Assembly (NCBI GenBank): GCA_024235095.1
Contig: JACKNC010000001.1
Span: forward strand, 1,649,501-1,713,500
DNA length: 64,000 nt
Reading direction: 5' to 3'
DNA from: Gammaproteobacteria bacterium
Lineage (GTDB): Bacteria; Pseudomonadota; Gammaproteobacteria; Competibacterales; Competibacteraceae
In this document: positions 7,851 through 18,400 of the stretch, one piece after another
Layout: every line of letters starts with the position of its first letter
Numbering within the stretch: the stretch's first letter is position 1
The notes under the pieces: model-generated
Told to the model about the DNA's origin: nothing
Databases searched by the model: none
What the model saw: only the letters and a program-made list of their open reading frames with translations
Program-made: the position numbers and the translations under genes

Positions 7851-9104
7851 TCAACAACCCACACTGGTAAAAGCCCGTCGCACCTCGGTAATCGTCGCCA
7901 ACCGTTCGCGTCGCAAGGCTTCGGCCAGCGCCAAGCCGCTTAAACCTTGCTCCATCAATGGTCGCGCCTGGATGCCGGATATTGCCTGATAAATGCGTCG
8001 CAGCAAATCTGCCTGCGGATAATCACGATTCTCCAGTCCTAGGCGGCCTCGGGCATCCGCCTCACAGGCCAGCAGGAATTGTTCAAAGCGCTGCGGTTTG
8101 CGCAAGGTATCCAGAGCTTGCAGAATTTTCAACAGGGTTCCCGGACGCAATTCCAGGGCGCGATGGCAGTGTGTGTGATAACGGGCGGTCAATACCCCCA
8201 GTTCCCGATGCAGGTTGGGAACCCTCAGTCGCTGACAAAAGGCGCGCACCAGTTCGGCGCCACGATCCTCATGGTCGAGATGACGCGGCCATTCTTCTGG
8301 CGGAGTTGCTCCCTTGCCAAAATCGTGAACCAGCACTGCAAAACGGGTCACCACATCCGCGCCCAATCGCACCGCCTGAGTCAACGCCATCAGTGTGTGA
8401 AGGCCCGTGTCGATTTCTGGATGATGAACGGGAGGTTGCGGCACGCCGAACAGGCGATCCAGCTCTGGGAAAATGCGCGCCAGCGCGCCACAGTCGCGCA
8501 AGGTTTCAATAAACCGCTCGGGACGCGATTCGCCCAGTGCGCGCACGGTTTCCGCCCAGACCCGCTCCGGCGTCAAGTGATCGACTTCGCCACTGACGAC
8601 CATGGCGCGCATCAGATTCAGAGTTTCCGGCGCAACCCGAAAGCCCAGCGAGGCATAGCGGGCGCTAAACCGGGCCACGCGCAGAATCCGCACCGGATCT
8701 TCGGCAAAAGCGGGCGAGACATGGCGCAACCACCGCGCTTCAAGATCGCGGGCGCCGTGATAGGGGTCGATCAGTTGGCCTTGCGCATCGCGCGCCATGG
8801 CGTTAATGGTCAGATCGCGGCGCTGCAGGTCATCCTCCAACGTGACCTCGGGGGCCGCGTGGATGTGGAAGCCATGATAGCCCGGCGCGGTCTTGCGTTC
8901 AGTGCGCGCCAAGGCGTATTCGTCACGGGTCTCCGGATGCAGGAACACCGGAAAATCTTTGCCCACCGGACGAAAGCCGCGCGTGAGCAAGTCATCCGGC
9001 GTCGCGCCGACCACGACCCAGTCGCGTTCCTTAACCGGCAGATTCAACAACTCATCGCGCACCGCACCGCCGACCAGATAGGTTGTTACTGTGTCTGTAT
9101 TCAT
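7851..9104 (-). CDS. cca: tRNA CCA-adding enzyme (multifunctional CCA protein)
   Basis: This enzyme adds or repairs the 3' CCA of tRNAs using CTP and ATP. The 417-residue product starts MNTDTVTTYLVGGAVRDELL, the conserved class II nucleotidyltransferase opening. It has the RRDLTINAMARD motif and EDPVRILRVARFSARY. A C-terminal HD domain (HHPEIDTGLHTLMAL, then LVHDFGKG) matches the E. coli-type multifunctional protein, whose HD domain has phosphohydrolase and phosphodiesterase activity. ATG at 9104 is used because the canonical fold begins there; the 15 upstream codons are not conserved-looking. The small coiled-coil gene follows it. Confidence 0.96.
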   Translation of the reverse strand: MNTDTVTTYLVGGAVRDELLNLPVKERDWVVVGATPDDLLTRGFRPVGKDFPVFLHPETRDEYALARTERKTAPGYHGFHIHAAPEVTLEDDLQRRDLTINAMARDAQGQLIDPYHGARDLEARWLRHVSPAFAEDPVRILRVARFSARYASLGFRVAPETLNLMRAMVVSGEVDHLTPERVWAETVRALGESRPERFIETLRDCGALARIFPELDRLFGVPQPPVHHPEIDTGLHTLMALTQAVRLGADVVTRFAVLVHDFGKGATPPEEWPRHLDHEDRGAELVRAFCQRLRVPNLHRELGVLTARYHTHCHRALELRPGTLLKILQALDTLRKPQRFEQFLLACEADARGRLGLENRDYPQADLLRRIYQAISGIQARPLMEQGLSGLALAEALRRERLATITEVRRAFTSVGC

Positions 9105-9207
9105 CCGACCAAGATTAGAACCCGCTGCTATGATCTGCACACACCACAAACATCCTTCAGTGAAGCAGAATGATCGGTGCTGTCAACCTTAAGTGGTTTT
9201 CCGGGTG

Positions 9208-10299
9208 ATGCGACAAATTTCACAGAATTTTTTCATCATACTGACAATCATAATGGCCCTCCCCGGTTGCGCCGATCTGGCTTATTACCAACAGGCGGCG
9301 GCGGGCCAATGGAAGCTTTGGCAAGTTCGACGACCTGTAGCGGACGTGCTGGCGGATTCAACAACCTCGCCGGAATTGCGTCAGCGCCTGGAAACCGCTC
9401 AGGCTTTGCGTGACTTCGCCGCCACCGAGTTAGCGCTACCAGATAATAACAGTTACCGTGACTATTCCGATCTCCAGCGGAGCTGGGTGGTAAAAAACGT
9501 CTTTGCTGCGCCGGAGTTGAGTCTGGAGCCACGTCAATGGTGTTTCCTGGTGGCCGGTTGTCTGAGCTATCGCGGTTATTTCGACGCTGAGGCGGCCAGC
9601 CGGTTAGCAGCGGAGTTGCGCGCAACCGGCGACGATGTTTACATGGCCGATATTACCGCCTACTCGACGCTTGGCTGGTTTGACGATCCCTTGCTTAACA
9701 CGTTCATTGACTGGCCTACTGGGCGATTGGCGGAATTGATGTTTCACGAACTGGCGCATCAACGGTTATATGTGGCTGACGACACGGCTTTCAACGAAGC
9801 GTTTGCGACTGCCGTGGGCCAGTTGGGCGCGGAACGCTGGCTGGAACGGCGGGCTGTAGCGCATGAACGCGAGGAGTATGCGGCAGACCTGCGCCGACGT
9901 GAGCAGTTTTTGCAACTTACGGTGCAGGCCCGTGAATCATTGGCAGTGCTTTATGTTTCTCCCCACCGCGAGTCGGAAAAACGCACCGGCAAGCAGCGCA
10001 TCCTGGGGGAATTGCAGGCGCGTTATCAAGCGCTCAAACAAGATTGGGGAGGTTATGCGGGTTACGATCGCTGGTTCATGCAGGACTTGAATAACGCCAA
10101 ACTGGCCGGCGTCAGCACCTATTACCGGCAGGTTCCGGCGTTTCTGGCCTTGTTTGAACGGGAAGGGCGAGATTTCGCAAGATTTTACCAAGCGGCGGAA
10201 ACCATCGGTCAATTACCGCCTGTGGAACGGGAGGCGCGTTTGCGGGAACTATTGCCAACACTAGCGCCCTTCCAACGCATCCACACTGATGACTTTTAA
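9208..10299 (+). CDS. Predicted lipoprotein zinc aminopeptidase
   Basis: The 363-residue protein has a signal peptide ending in the lipobox ALPGC (Cys21), so it should be anchored in the envelope. A gluzincin-type zinc site is visible: HELAHQ at about residues 180-185 with a following FNEAFATAVG that can supply the third ligand. This fits the predicted aminopeptidase family described as putative lipoprotein aminopeptidases in proteobacteria (Aminopep, PF10023). Substrate is unknown. ATG at 9208 gives the best signal peptide; a GTG five codons earlier is in frame. It precedes the YejF-like ATPase by 24 bp, so peptide handling and peptide uptake may be linked. Confidence 0.8.
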   Translation: MRQISQNFFIILTIIMALPGCADLAYYQQAAAGQWKLWQVRRPVADVLADSTTSPELRQRLETAQALRDFAATELALPDNNSYRDYSDLQRSWVVKNVFAAPELSLEPRQWCFLVAGCLSYRGYFDAEAASRLAAELRATGDDVYMADITAYSTLGWFDDPLLNTFIDWPTGRLAELMFHELAHQRLYVADDTAFNEAFATAVGQLGAERWLERRAVAHEREEYAADLRRREQFLQLTVQARESLAVLYVSPHRESEKRTGKQRILGELQARYQALKQDWGGYAGYDRWFMQDLNNAKLAGVSTYYRQVPAFLALFEREGRDFARFYQAAETIGQLPPVEREARLRELLPTLAPFQRIHTDDF

Positions 10300-10323
10300 A
10301 CCGCTCCACGCTGAAGGCAACCT

Positions 10324-11964
10324 ATGCAGATCCATTCCGAAGCGACTGAATCCACTCCCCTTCTCGAAGTCCGCGATCTCTCCGTTTCCTTCGGCGCGAT
10401 ACCGGCAGTCAAGCAGGTTTCCTTCGCGCTCCGGCGCGGCGAGACGCTGGCGCTGGTGGGCGAAAGCGGCTCCGGAAAATCGGTGTCAGCGCTGTCGCTG
10501 CTGCAACTGCTGCCCTATCCTCACGCCCGCCATCCCGGTGGCAGCATTCGTCTACGCGGCGAGGAACTGCTGGGCGCGACGCCCGCCCGATTGCGCGAGA
10601 TTCGCGGCAACCAGATCGCTATGGTGTTCCAGGAACCGATGACCTCGCTTAATCCTCTGCATTCCATTGAAAAACAGATTGGTGAAACATTGTTGCTGCA
10701 TAAGGGATTAAGCGGCGCACGGCTCAAGGCGCGCATTGTGGAACTGCTGGAGTTGGTCGGGTTACCCGATGCGGCGCATCGATTGAATGCGCTGCCGCAT
10801 GAGTTATCCGGCGGCCAGCGGCAACGAGTGATGATCGCCATGGCCTTGGCGAATGATCCTGATATTCTCATCGCTGACGAGCCAACGACTGCGCTCGATG
10901 TGACGATTCAAGCACAAATCCTGAAATTGCTGAAGGACTTGCAGGCGCGACTGGGCATGGCCATTCTGTTCATCACCCATGATCTGAGCATCGTGCGTAA
11001 AATGGCTGATCGCGTTTGCGTGATGCAGGCTGGTGTGGTCGTAGAAACCGGTTCAGTCGCCGGGATTTTCAGCAATCCCCAACATCCCTATACCCGGCAA
11101 CTGCTGGCCGCCGAACCGCAGGGCGAGCCGCCCCCCGAAAACAGTGAAGCGCCGATCGTCATGGCTGGCGATGATCTCAAGGTCTGGTTCCCACTCAAAC
11201 GCAGCCTATTTGGACAAGCCACAGAGCATGTCAAGGCCGTCGATGGCGTTAGCGTGAGTGTGCGCGCTGGGCAAACCCTGGGCGTGGTTGGCGAGAGCGG
11301 TTCCGGCAAAACCACCCTGGGGCTGGCGTTGCTGCGCCTGTTGTCCAGCACCGGCGCGATTCGCTTCGAGGGGCAGCGCATCGACCATCAGCCGGACAAG
11401 GCGTTGCGCCCATTGCGCCAGGCCATGCAGATCGTCTTTCAGGACCCTTATGGTTCATTGAGTCCCCGGTTATCCGTAGGCGAAATTGTCGAAGAAGGTC
11501 TGCGGGTTCACGGATTAGCGGGTGATCACAAAACCCGCCGCACCCGGATTGCCCAGGCGTTAGAAGAAGTCGGACTGGACCCGGAGACTCAGGATCGCTA
11601 TCCGCATGAATTCTCTGGCGGTCAGCGCCAGCGCATCGCCATCGCCCGCGCTCTGGCACTGCAACCGCGCCTGTTGATCCTCGACGAACCGACTAGCGCC
11701 CTGGATGTCTCCGTGCAGGCGCAGATTGTAGATTTATTGCGCGACTTGCAACGCCGCTACCGATTGGCGTACCTGTTTATCAGTCACGATCTGCGCGTCG
11801 TGCGGGCGCTGGCCAATCATTTGCTGGTGATGAAGAATGGCCGGGTGGTGGAAGAAGGGCCAGCGCGGCAGGTGTTTGAGCGTCCTCAACACCCCTATAC
11901 TCAGGCTTTGCTGGCCGCCGCCCTGAATTTGGAAGCCGTGGGAAATGGTTCAGACCGTTTTTAG
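10324..11964 (+). CDS. yejF: Double ABC ATPase of peptide uptake family (YejF-type)
   Basis: This 546-residue protein carries two complete ABC ATPase domains of the oligopeptide/dipeptide family fused head to tail. Domain 1 has Walker A GESGSGKSVSAL near residue 43, signature LSGGQRQRVMIAMAL and Walker B ILIADEPTTALD. Domain 2 has GESGSGKTTLG, FSGGQRQRIAIARAL and LLILDEPTSALD. Each is followed by the HPYT-type oligopeptide C-terminal extension. E. coli YejF, part of the microcin C/peptide importer YejABEF, has this organisation. No permease or binding-protein genes lie alongside, so partners must be elsewhere. A GAAGG site precedes the ATG. Confidence 0.88.
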   Translation: MQIHSEATESTPLLEVRDLSVSFGAIPAVKQVSFALRRGETLALVGESGSGKSVSALSLLQLLPYPHARHPGGSIRLRGEELLGATPARLREIRGNQIAMVFQEPMTSLNPLHSIEKQIGETLLLHKGLSGARLKARIVELLELVGLPDAAHRLNALPHELSGGQRQRVMIAMALANDPDILIADEPTTALDVTIQAQILKLLKDLQARLGMAILFITHDLSIVRKMADRVCVMQAGVVVETGSVAGIFSNPQHPYTRQLLAAEPQGEPPPENSEAPIVMAGDDLKVWFPLKRSLFGQATEHVKAVDGVSVSVRAGQTLGVVGESGSGKTTLGLALLRLLSSTGAIRFEGQRIDHQPDKALRPLRQAMQIVFQDPYGSLSPRLSVGEIVEEGLRVHGLAGDHKTRRTRIAQALEEVGLDPETQDRYPHEFSGGQRQRIAIARALALQPRLLILDEPTSALDVSVQAQIVDLLRDLQRRYRLAYLFISHDLRVVRALANHLLVMKNGRVVEEGPARQVFERPQHPYTQALLAAALNLEAVGNGSDRF

Positions 11965-12000
11965 CAGCTGGGAAATAAATGAGGCCGTACTGGCGCGCGA

Positions 12001-12273
12001 TCACTCATCTTCAAGATCAATAAACTGTTCGCCCACATCCCGGTTGCGATACCGGGAGAGCTTCAGCGCGCACAACTGGGTGTCTTGAACGATCATTTCC
12101 GCTAATTCGTCGGCTGCCTGCTGCAACGCTTCGCAGACCAGATGCGAGGTGGAGTCCGTGTTCACGTTCAAGGCGCCGATGCATCGTAAAAGCGTGCCGT
12201 GCAAAACCGTCAAGCGGTCAATCCGGGTTTCCACCTGGGGGATGAGAGTGGCGTCCTGAATCGAAATCTTCAT
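12001..12273 (-). CDS. Small protein of unknown function downstream of ligA
   Basis: I do not recognise this 90-residue protein. It starts MKISIQDATLIPQVETRIDR, is predicted mostly helical, has two cysteines and an acidic end, and lacks a signal peptide or membrane segment. Its ATG is 4 bp after the ligA stop on the same strand, so it is almost certainly in the zipA-ligA transcript and coupled to ligA translation. Downstream, its stop faces the yejF stop. Location suggests, without proof, a connection to DNA repair or division, or simple passenger status. Confidence 0.6.
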   Translation of the reverse strand: MKISIQDATLIPQVETRIDRLTVLHGTLLRCIGALNVNTDSTSHLVCEALQQAADELAEMIVQDTQLCALKLSRYRNRDVGEQFIDLEDE

Positions 12274-12277
12274 CTCT

Positions 12278-14320
12278 CTAAGAATCTTCCAACAGCGCCA
12301 GCAAACCGGCCTCGTCCAGAACCGTTACATTCAACGCTTGCGCCCTCTCCAGTTTGGAGCCGGCGTCGCGACCCGCCACCACATAATCGGTTTTCTTCGA
12401 CACGCTGCCACTAACCTTGGCGCCCAGCGCTCGCAAGCGATCAGCCGCCTGATCGCGGGCCAGGGAATCCAGCGCGCCGGTTAAGACGAAGGTTTTACCC
12501 GCCAGTGACGAAATCACCGCCGGTTTCCTCGCACCATCAGGCCAATGTACCCCTGCCGCTCGCAGGCGGGCGATCGCTTGCTGATTATGCGGTTCCTGAA
12601 AAAAGGCGCGAATCGCCGCGGCAACCACTGGCCCCACATCCGGCGCCTGTTGCAACGTTTCTTCCTCAGCCACCACCAATGCCTCCAGCGCGCCAAAATG
12701 CGCCGCCAGCGTCATGGCGGTTGCTTCGCCGACCTCGCGAATGCCCAGCGCGTAGAGAAATCGCGCCAGGGTCGTGGTCTTGCTGCGCTCTAGCGCCGCT
12801 GCCAGATTGGCCGCCGATTTTGCGCCCATTCGTTCCAAACCCGCCAGCGTTGTTACGTCCAGTGCATAAAGATCAGCGGGACCCCGCACTAACTCCTGAT
12901 CGACCAACTGCTCCACCAGCTTATCGCCCAACCCTTCGATGTCCATTGCCCGCCGCGAGGCAAAATGACGCAGCGCTTCCTTGCGCTGGGCGCGGCAGTA
13001 AAGACCCCCCATGCATCGCGCCACGGATTCCCCTTCCGGGCGAACGACATGCGAGCCGCATACCGGACAGGTTTCCGGCATCACGAATGGTTGCGCATCG
13101 GCAGGCCGCCGATCCCGCACGACGCTCACGACTTCGGGAATCACATCGCCGGCCCGGCGCACGATCACGGTATCACCGACGCGTACATCCTTGCGCGCAA
13201 TTTCATCGGCGTTATGCAAGGTTGCATTGGTCACCGTGACCCCGCCCACGAACACGGGTTTGAGTCGCGCCACCGGGGTGATTGCTCCCGTGCGTCCAAC
13301 CTGGACTTCGATGGCTTCGACCACCGTCAGCTCCTCCTGAGCCGGAAATTTGTGGGCCACCGCCCAACGCGGCTCACGAGTGCGAAATCCGAGTTGCCGC
13401 TGCCAATCCAGGCGATTGACTTTGTAAACCACGCCGTCAATGTCGAAAGGCAGCGCGTCACGCTTTCCGGCAATGGCGTCATGAAACGCCATCAGCCCAT
13501 CGGCGCCTTGCACGACCGCTCGTTCCGCGCTCACCGGCAAACCCAAAGCCGCTAGAGCATCCAGCGTCGCGCTGTGCGTGGCTGGCGGCTCCCAACCCTG
13601 CGTTTCACCTAGGCCGTAAGCAAAAAAGGACAGCGGGCGCTTCATTGCCTGACGAGAATCCAGTTGCCGGATCGCGCCTGCTGCGCCATTGCGGGGGTTA
13701 ACCAGCGCCGGCAAGCTGGCAGCCCGTTGCTGAGCGTTATAGCGTTCAAAATCCGGACGGCGCATGTACGCTTCGCCACGCACCTCCAACACCTCGGGTG
13801 CAATGCCTTGCAAGCGCAGTGGCACGGTCTTGATAGTGCGCACATTTTGCGTTACATCCTCGCCGGTCTCGCCATCACCGCGCGTGGCCGCCTGCGTAAG
13901 CACTCCCTGCTCGTAACGCAGGTTGATGGCTAAACCATCGAATTTCAGCTCACAGGCATACTCAACCGGCGCCGCGTCTTCACTCAGCTCCAATTCGCGC
14001 CGCACTAGGGCATCAAACGCTCGGGCGCCATCCGGACCTGTATCGGTTTCAGTGCGGATGGACAGCATCGGTCGCTGATGACGGATTGGCGCGAACGCTT
14101 CCAGGGGCTTGCCGCCCACGCGCTGAGTCGGGGAATCCGGCGCGATCAGTTCAGGATGTGCGATTTCCAGCGCCTGCAATTCCTGAAATAACCGGTCATA
14201 CTCGGCATCGGGGATTTCCGGGCTATCCAGAACATAATAGCGATAGCCATACCTATTCAATTGTTCGCGCAACTGGACGGCGCGGACTTTTAAATCATCA
14301 GGGATATTTTGAGCCTTCAT
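12278..14320 (-). CDS. ligA: NAD-dependent DNA ligase
   Basis: LigA seals nicks at replication and repair sites using NAD+. The 680-residue product has the standard domain order: the Ia domain with YYVLDSPEIPDAEYDRL; the adenylation domain with the lysine nucleophile in CELKFDGLAIN near residue 125; the OB fold; a four-cysteine zinc finger (CPVCGSHVV...ARC...LYC); helix-hairpin-helix repeats (LAGLERMGAKSAANL and similar); and a C-terminal BRCT domain from about residue 595 (GKTFVLTGALDSLARDQA). The order smc-zipA-ligA is as in Pseudomonas. A short direct repeat (GATGAAGGCT twice) spans the translation start; the downstream ATG is in frame. Confidence 0.98.
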   Translation of the reverse strand: MKAQNIPDDLKVRAVQLREQLNRYGYRYYVLDSPEIPDAEYDRLFQELQALEIAHPELIAPDSPTQRVGGKPLEAFAPIRHQRPMLSIRTETDTGPDGARAFDALVRRELELSEDAAPVEYACELKFDGLAINLRYEQGVLTQAATRGDGETGEDVTQNVRTIKTVPLRLQGIAPEVLEVRGEAYMRRPDFERYNAQQRAASLPALVNPRNGAAGAIRQLDSRQAMKRPLSFFAYGLGETQGWEPPATHSATLDALAALGLPVSAERAVVQGADGLMAFHDAIAGKRDALPFDIDGVVYKVNRLDWQRQLGFRTREPRWAVAHKFPAQEELTVVEAIEVQVGRTGAITPVARLKPVFVGGVTVTNATLHNADEIARKDVRVGDTVIVRRAGDVIPEVVSVVRDRRPADAQPFVMPETCPVCGSHVVRPEGESVARCMGGLYCRAQRKEALRHFASRRAMDIEGLGDKLVEQLVDQELVRGPADLYALDVTTLAGLERMGAKSAANLAAALERSKTTTLARFLYALGIREVGEATAMTLAAHFGALEALVVAEEETLQQAPDVGPVVAAAIRAFFQEPHNQQAIARLRAAGVHWPDGARKPAVISSLAGKTFVLTGALDSLARDQAADRLRALGAKVSGSVSKKTDYVVAGRDAGSKLERAQALNVTVLDEAGLLALLEDS

Positions 14321-14340
14321 CAGCCTTCATCCTTTGCCCT

Positions 14341-15249
14341 TTAGCCTCCATCCTTCATCTCCGAAGACTGCATCCAAAACCGTTGCTTGCGCCGGAATTC
14401 GACGACTTCGTTGCGCAGGTGCAAGAGTCCCTGGTTCGTCAGTCGGTTACGACGCTCATCACAGATCATGCCGCCCAACCGCTGCGCCAATTGGTCGGCA
14501 GTGACCACCAGCAAATCCAGCGCTTTCATCTCTTCCATTGGACCCGGCAGGCTCATAAATAACAGTAATCCTGGCGTTGTCAGAGCATCCAGCGAAGGCG
14601 AATCGAAGGCGCCCGGCTTGCGTAAATGGGCCATACTGAAAATCGGCTCGCCGCTACTGTGGTCCGCGCAGCGATCAAACAGTCCACTTGCGCCCAGTTG
14701 GAAATCCAGATCAAGGGCCACTGTCTGAATATCCAATCCTTTAAAGGACGATTGACCGACTGGCACCGCCACTACGGTCAGGGCCACAGTCATTTTAGGC
14801 GACTTGGCAATCGCTGGTTTCTGGGGTGAATCATTCGGCGGCTTAGCCTCCGCGACAGGTTCCACCTTGGGTTCCGCGTCCACCGCATCCCTCTCGGTAA
14901 CTGGCGGTTCCTCAACGACGTCCACTGCAGATGTTTCATCGTCAGGCGCTGATCTTCCGTTGCGATAGATCGGTCGAATTTCGACATCGATCAGCGCTTT
15001 TTTGGCCAGGGGATGATCCGGGGTGATCAACATCCCGCCAAAGTCATGCCCATTGCTGACCTCCTCGGAAGGTTCCGGCGCCAGGGAATCGCCAAATATC
15101 GGTTCTTTCTGCTGCGAAGGCTGGCGCCGACGTTTGCGGATACCCTCACGGATACGGACGCGCATCCCCCAAAGATAGATGAGGACCACGACCACGGCGC
15201 CAATGCCCGCCAATAACCACTGCAACTGTGTTTTATCCAACATTTCCAT
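14341..15249 (-). CDS. zipA: Cell division protein ZipA
   Basis: ZipA anchors FtsZ to the inner membrane and is required for septal ring function in gammaproteobacteria. The 302-residue protein has one N-terminal membrane segment (about residues 9-28, LQWLLAGIGAVVVVLIYLWG), a basic stretch, an acidic Pro-rich linker to about residue 150, and a C-terminal globular FtsZ-binding domain (from about 160, ending near LLHLRNEVVEFRRKQRF). An in-frame ATG two codons in is an alternative start. It lies between smc and ligA as in Pseudomonas. A plausible promoter is upstream at 15353-15381. Confidence 0.93.
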   Translation of the reverse strand: MEMLDKTQLQWLLAGIGAVVVVLIYLWGMRVRIREGIRKRRRQPSQQKEPIFGDSLAPEPSEEVSNGHDFGGMLITPDHPLAKKALIDVEIRPIYRNGRSAPDDETSAVDVVEEPPVTERDAVDAEPKVEPVAEAKPPNDSPQKPAIAKSPKMTVALTVVAVPVGQSSFKGLDIQTVALDLDFQLGASGLFDRCADHSSGEPIFSMAHLRKPGAFDSPSLDALTTPGLLLFMSLPGPMEEMKALDLLVVTADQLAQRLGGMICDERRNRLTNQGLLHLRNEVVEFRRKQRFWMQSSEMKDGG

Positions 15250-15352
15250 GAATTCAAAGCCCCGGATTGCGCCTGCCGCATTCTGCTATGCATCTTAGTA
15301 ATGATAAACCTGTTCAGCCCCTACAGGGCGAACGGAAAACGACACACCGCCG

Positions 15353-15381
15353 TTTATACTGAAATCGCCCTCTATTAACAA
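15353..15381 (-). promoter_or_regulatory. Candidate sigma-70 promoter for zipA-ligA
   Basis: On the minus strand TTGTTA (15381-15376) and TATAAA (15358-15353) are separated by exactly 17 bp in the 189-bp gap between smc and zipA. The -10 lies about 104 bp before the zipA start. This would give zipA-ligA its own transcript in addition to any read-through from smc. Matches are four of six and five of six to consensus. Confidence 0.45.
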
Positions 15382-15438
15382 ATACCTTTTGTCATGTTGG
15401 CGAAGCATTCTCTCTCAGGGAGGTTGTTACCGTTATCA

Positions 15439-18400
15439 TTAACCTACCCCGGCCAGGCGAACCGCCGCTTCAACATCAACCGCCACCAACCGGGATACGC
15501 CAGGCTCCTGCATGGTCACCCCGGCCAGATGATCCGCGATTTCCATGGTGGCCTTGTTGTGGGTGATAAATACGAACTGCACCCGACTCGCCATGTCCTG
15601 CACCAGCGCGCCGAAGCGCCGCACATTCGCCTCGTCCAGTGGCGCATCCACTTCGTCCAGCAGACAAAAGGGCGCAGGATTGAGCTGGAAAATGGCGAAT
15701 ACCAGCGCTACCGCCGTCAACGCCTTCTCGCCGCCGGACAGCAGGCTGATGGAACCAATCCGCTTGCCCGGCGGCTTGGCCATGATCGCGACCCCGGCAT
15801 CCAGCACATCTTCGCCCGTCAGTTCCAGATGCGCCTCGCCGCCACCGAATAAACGGGGGAACAAGGTTTGCAGCCCTGTATTGACCTGTTCAAATGTCTC
15901 GCGAAACCGGGCGCGGGTCTCACGATCCATTTGCCGGATGGCTGTTTCCAATGTCGCCAGCGCTTCCAGCAAATCAGCGTTTTGCGCATCGAGATAGTCC
16001 TTGCGCTCGGACAGTTCGGCGAACTCCTGAATCGCCGCCAGATTGATCGCCCCCAGCCGCTGAATACGCCGCTCAATCTGCTCCAATCGGTTGAGCCAGT
16101 CGCTTTCGAACGCCTCGGCGGGCAGCGTAGGCATCACGGTTTCCGGGTCGGTCTCCAACTCGGCTAACTGCTCGCGCAAACTCTGTTGACGCACCCGCCC
16201 CTCGCTCGACGCCAGGCGTTGCTCCTCAATTTGTCGACGTTGCGCCTCGGCCTGCCGTTCGCAACGGCTGCGCGCCTGCTCACCTGCCGTCAGTTCAGCA
16301 TCTTGGGCCTCCAGGCGTTGCCGCGCATCGGTTAATTCCCCTTCCACCGCCAGCCGGGTCTCCAGCCAGTCCGCCAGTTCGTCTCCCGCAGTCTGCAAAA
16401 GTTCGTCGCTATCCGTTACCCGTTCCGCCGCTAGTCGATCCCGCCGCTCCAATAACTGGCGGTGCTGCAAATCCAGGCGTTCGAGCGCCCGGTCAGCCGC
16501 CGTGACCCGAACCCGCAACGCCTCCAGGGCTGCGGCCTGACGGGCCGCTTCCTGGCGAGTGGTCTCGGCCCGGGCGCGGCATTGCTGATACGCCTCCTGC
16601 AACTGCTCGCGCCGCTCGCTCAATTCTGTCTGTTCCGTTTGCAAGTTCTCCAGGATCAACAGCGCATCCTCCAACCGCATCCGGGCCAGTTGCACTTGCT
16701 CCCGATCCTGTTCGCATTGAGCGTCGAGTTCCGCCTGTTCTTCGGCCAGTGTCTCGCGGCGCGCGCACGCCTGTTCCCAACGGGCCTGGGCGGTTTTGAT
16801 GTCACTCTGTGCGTGAGCCTGATTGCGGTGTCCCTGATTGACAGCCTGCTGGGTTTCGCGGCGCTGTTGCTCCAATTCGCGTTGCCGGTCGCGGAGCTGG
16901 TCGAGTTGAGTGGTCTCCCGCTCGACGTCTACGGCATTGCCGTCCAGCCGCGTTTCCAGTTGGCGAATTTCCCGTTCCCGAGCCAATACGCCATCTTCTT
17001 CGCCGCCGCGCGCCAAACGTAGCCAATGACGACCGCAGAGCACGCCATCCGGCGTCACCAGGATTTCGCCAGGTTGCAAGTGCATACGGCTGGCCAAGGC
17101 TTCCGTAATGTTGGCCACCGTGCGCATTCGGTCCAGCAGCCCGGCCAGTGGCCAGGGGGCCTGGATGCGGGCCGACAGAGACCATCGCTCATCTCTCCCA
17201 ACCCAGCTCGCTCCCGTCAATGAGGATGGCGTTTCATTAGGTAGAAGATCGGGAGCAGAGGAGACTGGGTCGCCGGGGGGTTCAAATAGAGTCAATCGGC
17301 CTTGGGAAAGCGACGCCTTAGCGGCAAGCGCCGGATCATCAAGCTGCGCCACGCAAATCGCATCCAACCATCCGGCCAGCGCGGCTTCGACGGCGACCTC
17401 CCAGCCCGCTTCCACATCCAACTGCTCGGCCAGACGCGGCGCATCGGTCAAGCCCTGAGTGTGCAACCAGTCTTGTAAACCGCTTGCCTGGCGTCCCAGC
17501 GCCGCTTCCTGCAAAGTCTGCAACGAGGCCCACCGTCCACGACCGGTTTGTAACCGTTCCTGGGCCGAGCGTAACCGCTGTTCGACTTGCTGACGCATCT
17601 CCCGTGTCGCGTTCAAGTCTGCTTCAACGCGCGCCAATTGTTCCTGAGCGCTGCGCAGGTCCTCAGTAATGCCCTGTTCGACTTCCCGTCGTTCGGCCAA
17701 GTCCTGTTCAAGGTCACTGTTAGCCAGTTGCTCCTGTTCAAAGCGCAAGCGCTCCAACCGCCGTTCGCCTTGCAGCAACTGATGGTCCAGATGTTCAATG
17801 CGGGTGCGTTCCACCTCGGCCTGACGCTGCGCTTCGCCACGGCGTCGACTAAAATCTTCCCAGTCCGCCTGACCTTCGCGCAAGGCGTTTTCGGCGGCGG
17901 ACAACGCCGCGCTGGCCTCGGTTTCAGCGGTCAGCGCGCTTGCCAATTGCGGTTCAGCTTCCATCAAAGTAGTCGCCCACTCATCACGCTGTTCTCCATC
18001 CAGCGCCCGTTGCGTTTCGACCTGCTCCAATGCCGCCGAGGTCTGCCGCCAATCCTCCTCACGCCGCCGCCGCAACTCCTGTTGGTGCTGAAGGTATTGC
18101 TCCAGCCGGCTAATCTCGGCGCCCGCCTGGTAATAGCGCCCTTGGGCCGCGTTAAAAACCTCATTCAGCTCTAGCCGCCGCGCTCGACCGGTTTCCAGAG
18201 CAGCCTCTAACCGTCGCTGTTCCGCCAGCGTGGCTTCCAGCGCCGTTTCTTGCTGACGCTGTGCGTGTTCAAATTCAAGGATTTCGTTTTGCAACCTGCG
18301 CCAACGCAGAGTCAGCAGTTCCGCGCGCAACTGGCGCTCCTCAGCGCGAAAATCGCGGTACTGCTCCGCTGCCCTGGCCTGGCGTTGGAGATGTTGAAGC

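Noticed and set aside
8079..9173. Long plus-strand open frame antisense to cca (364 codons)
   Set aside because: It lies wholly opposite the well-supported cca gene, has no recognised motifs, and its composition mirrors the cca codons.
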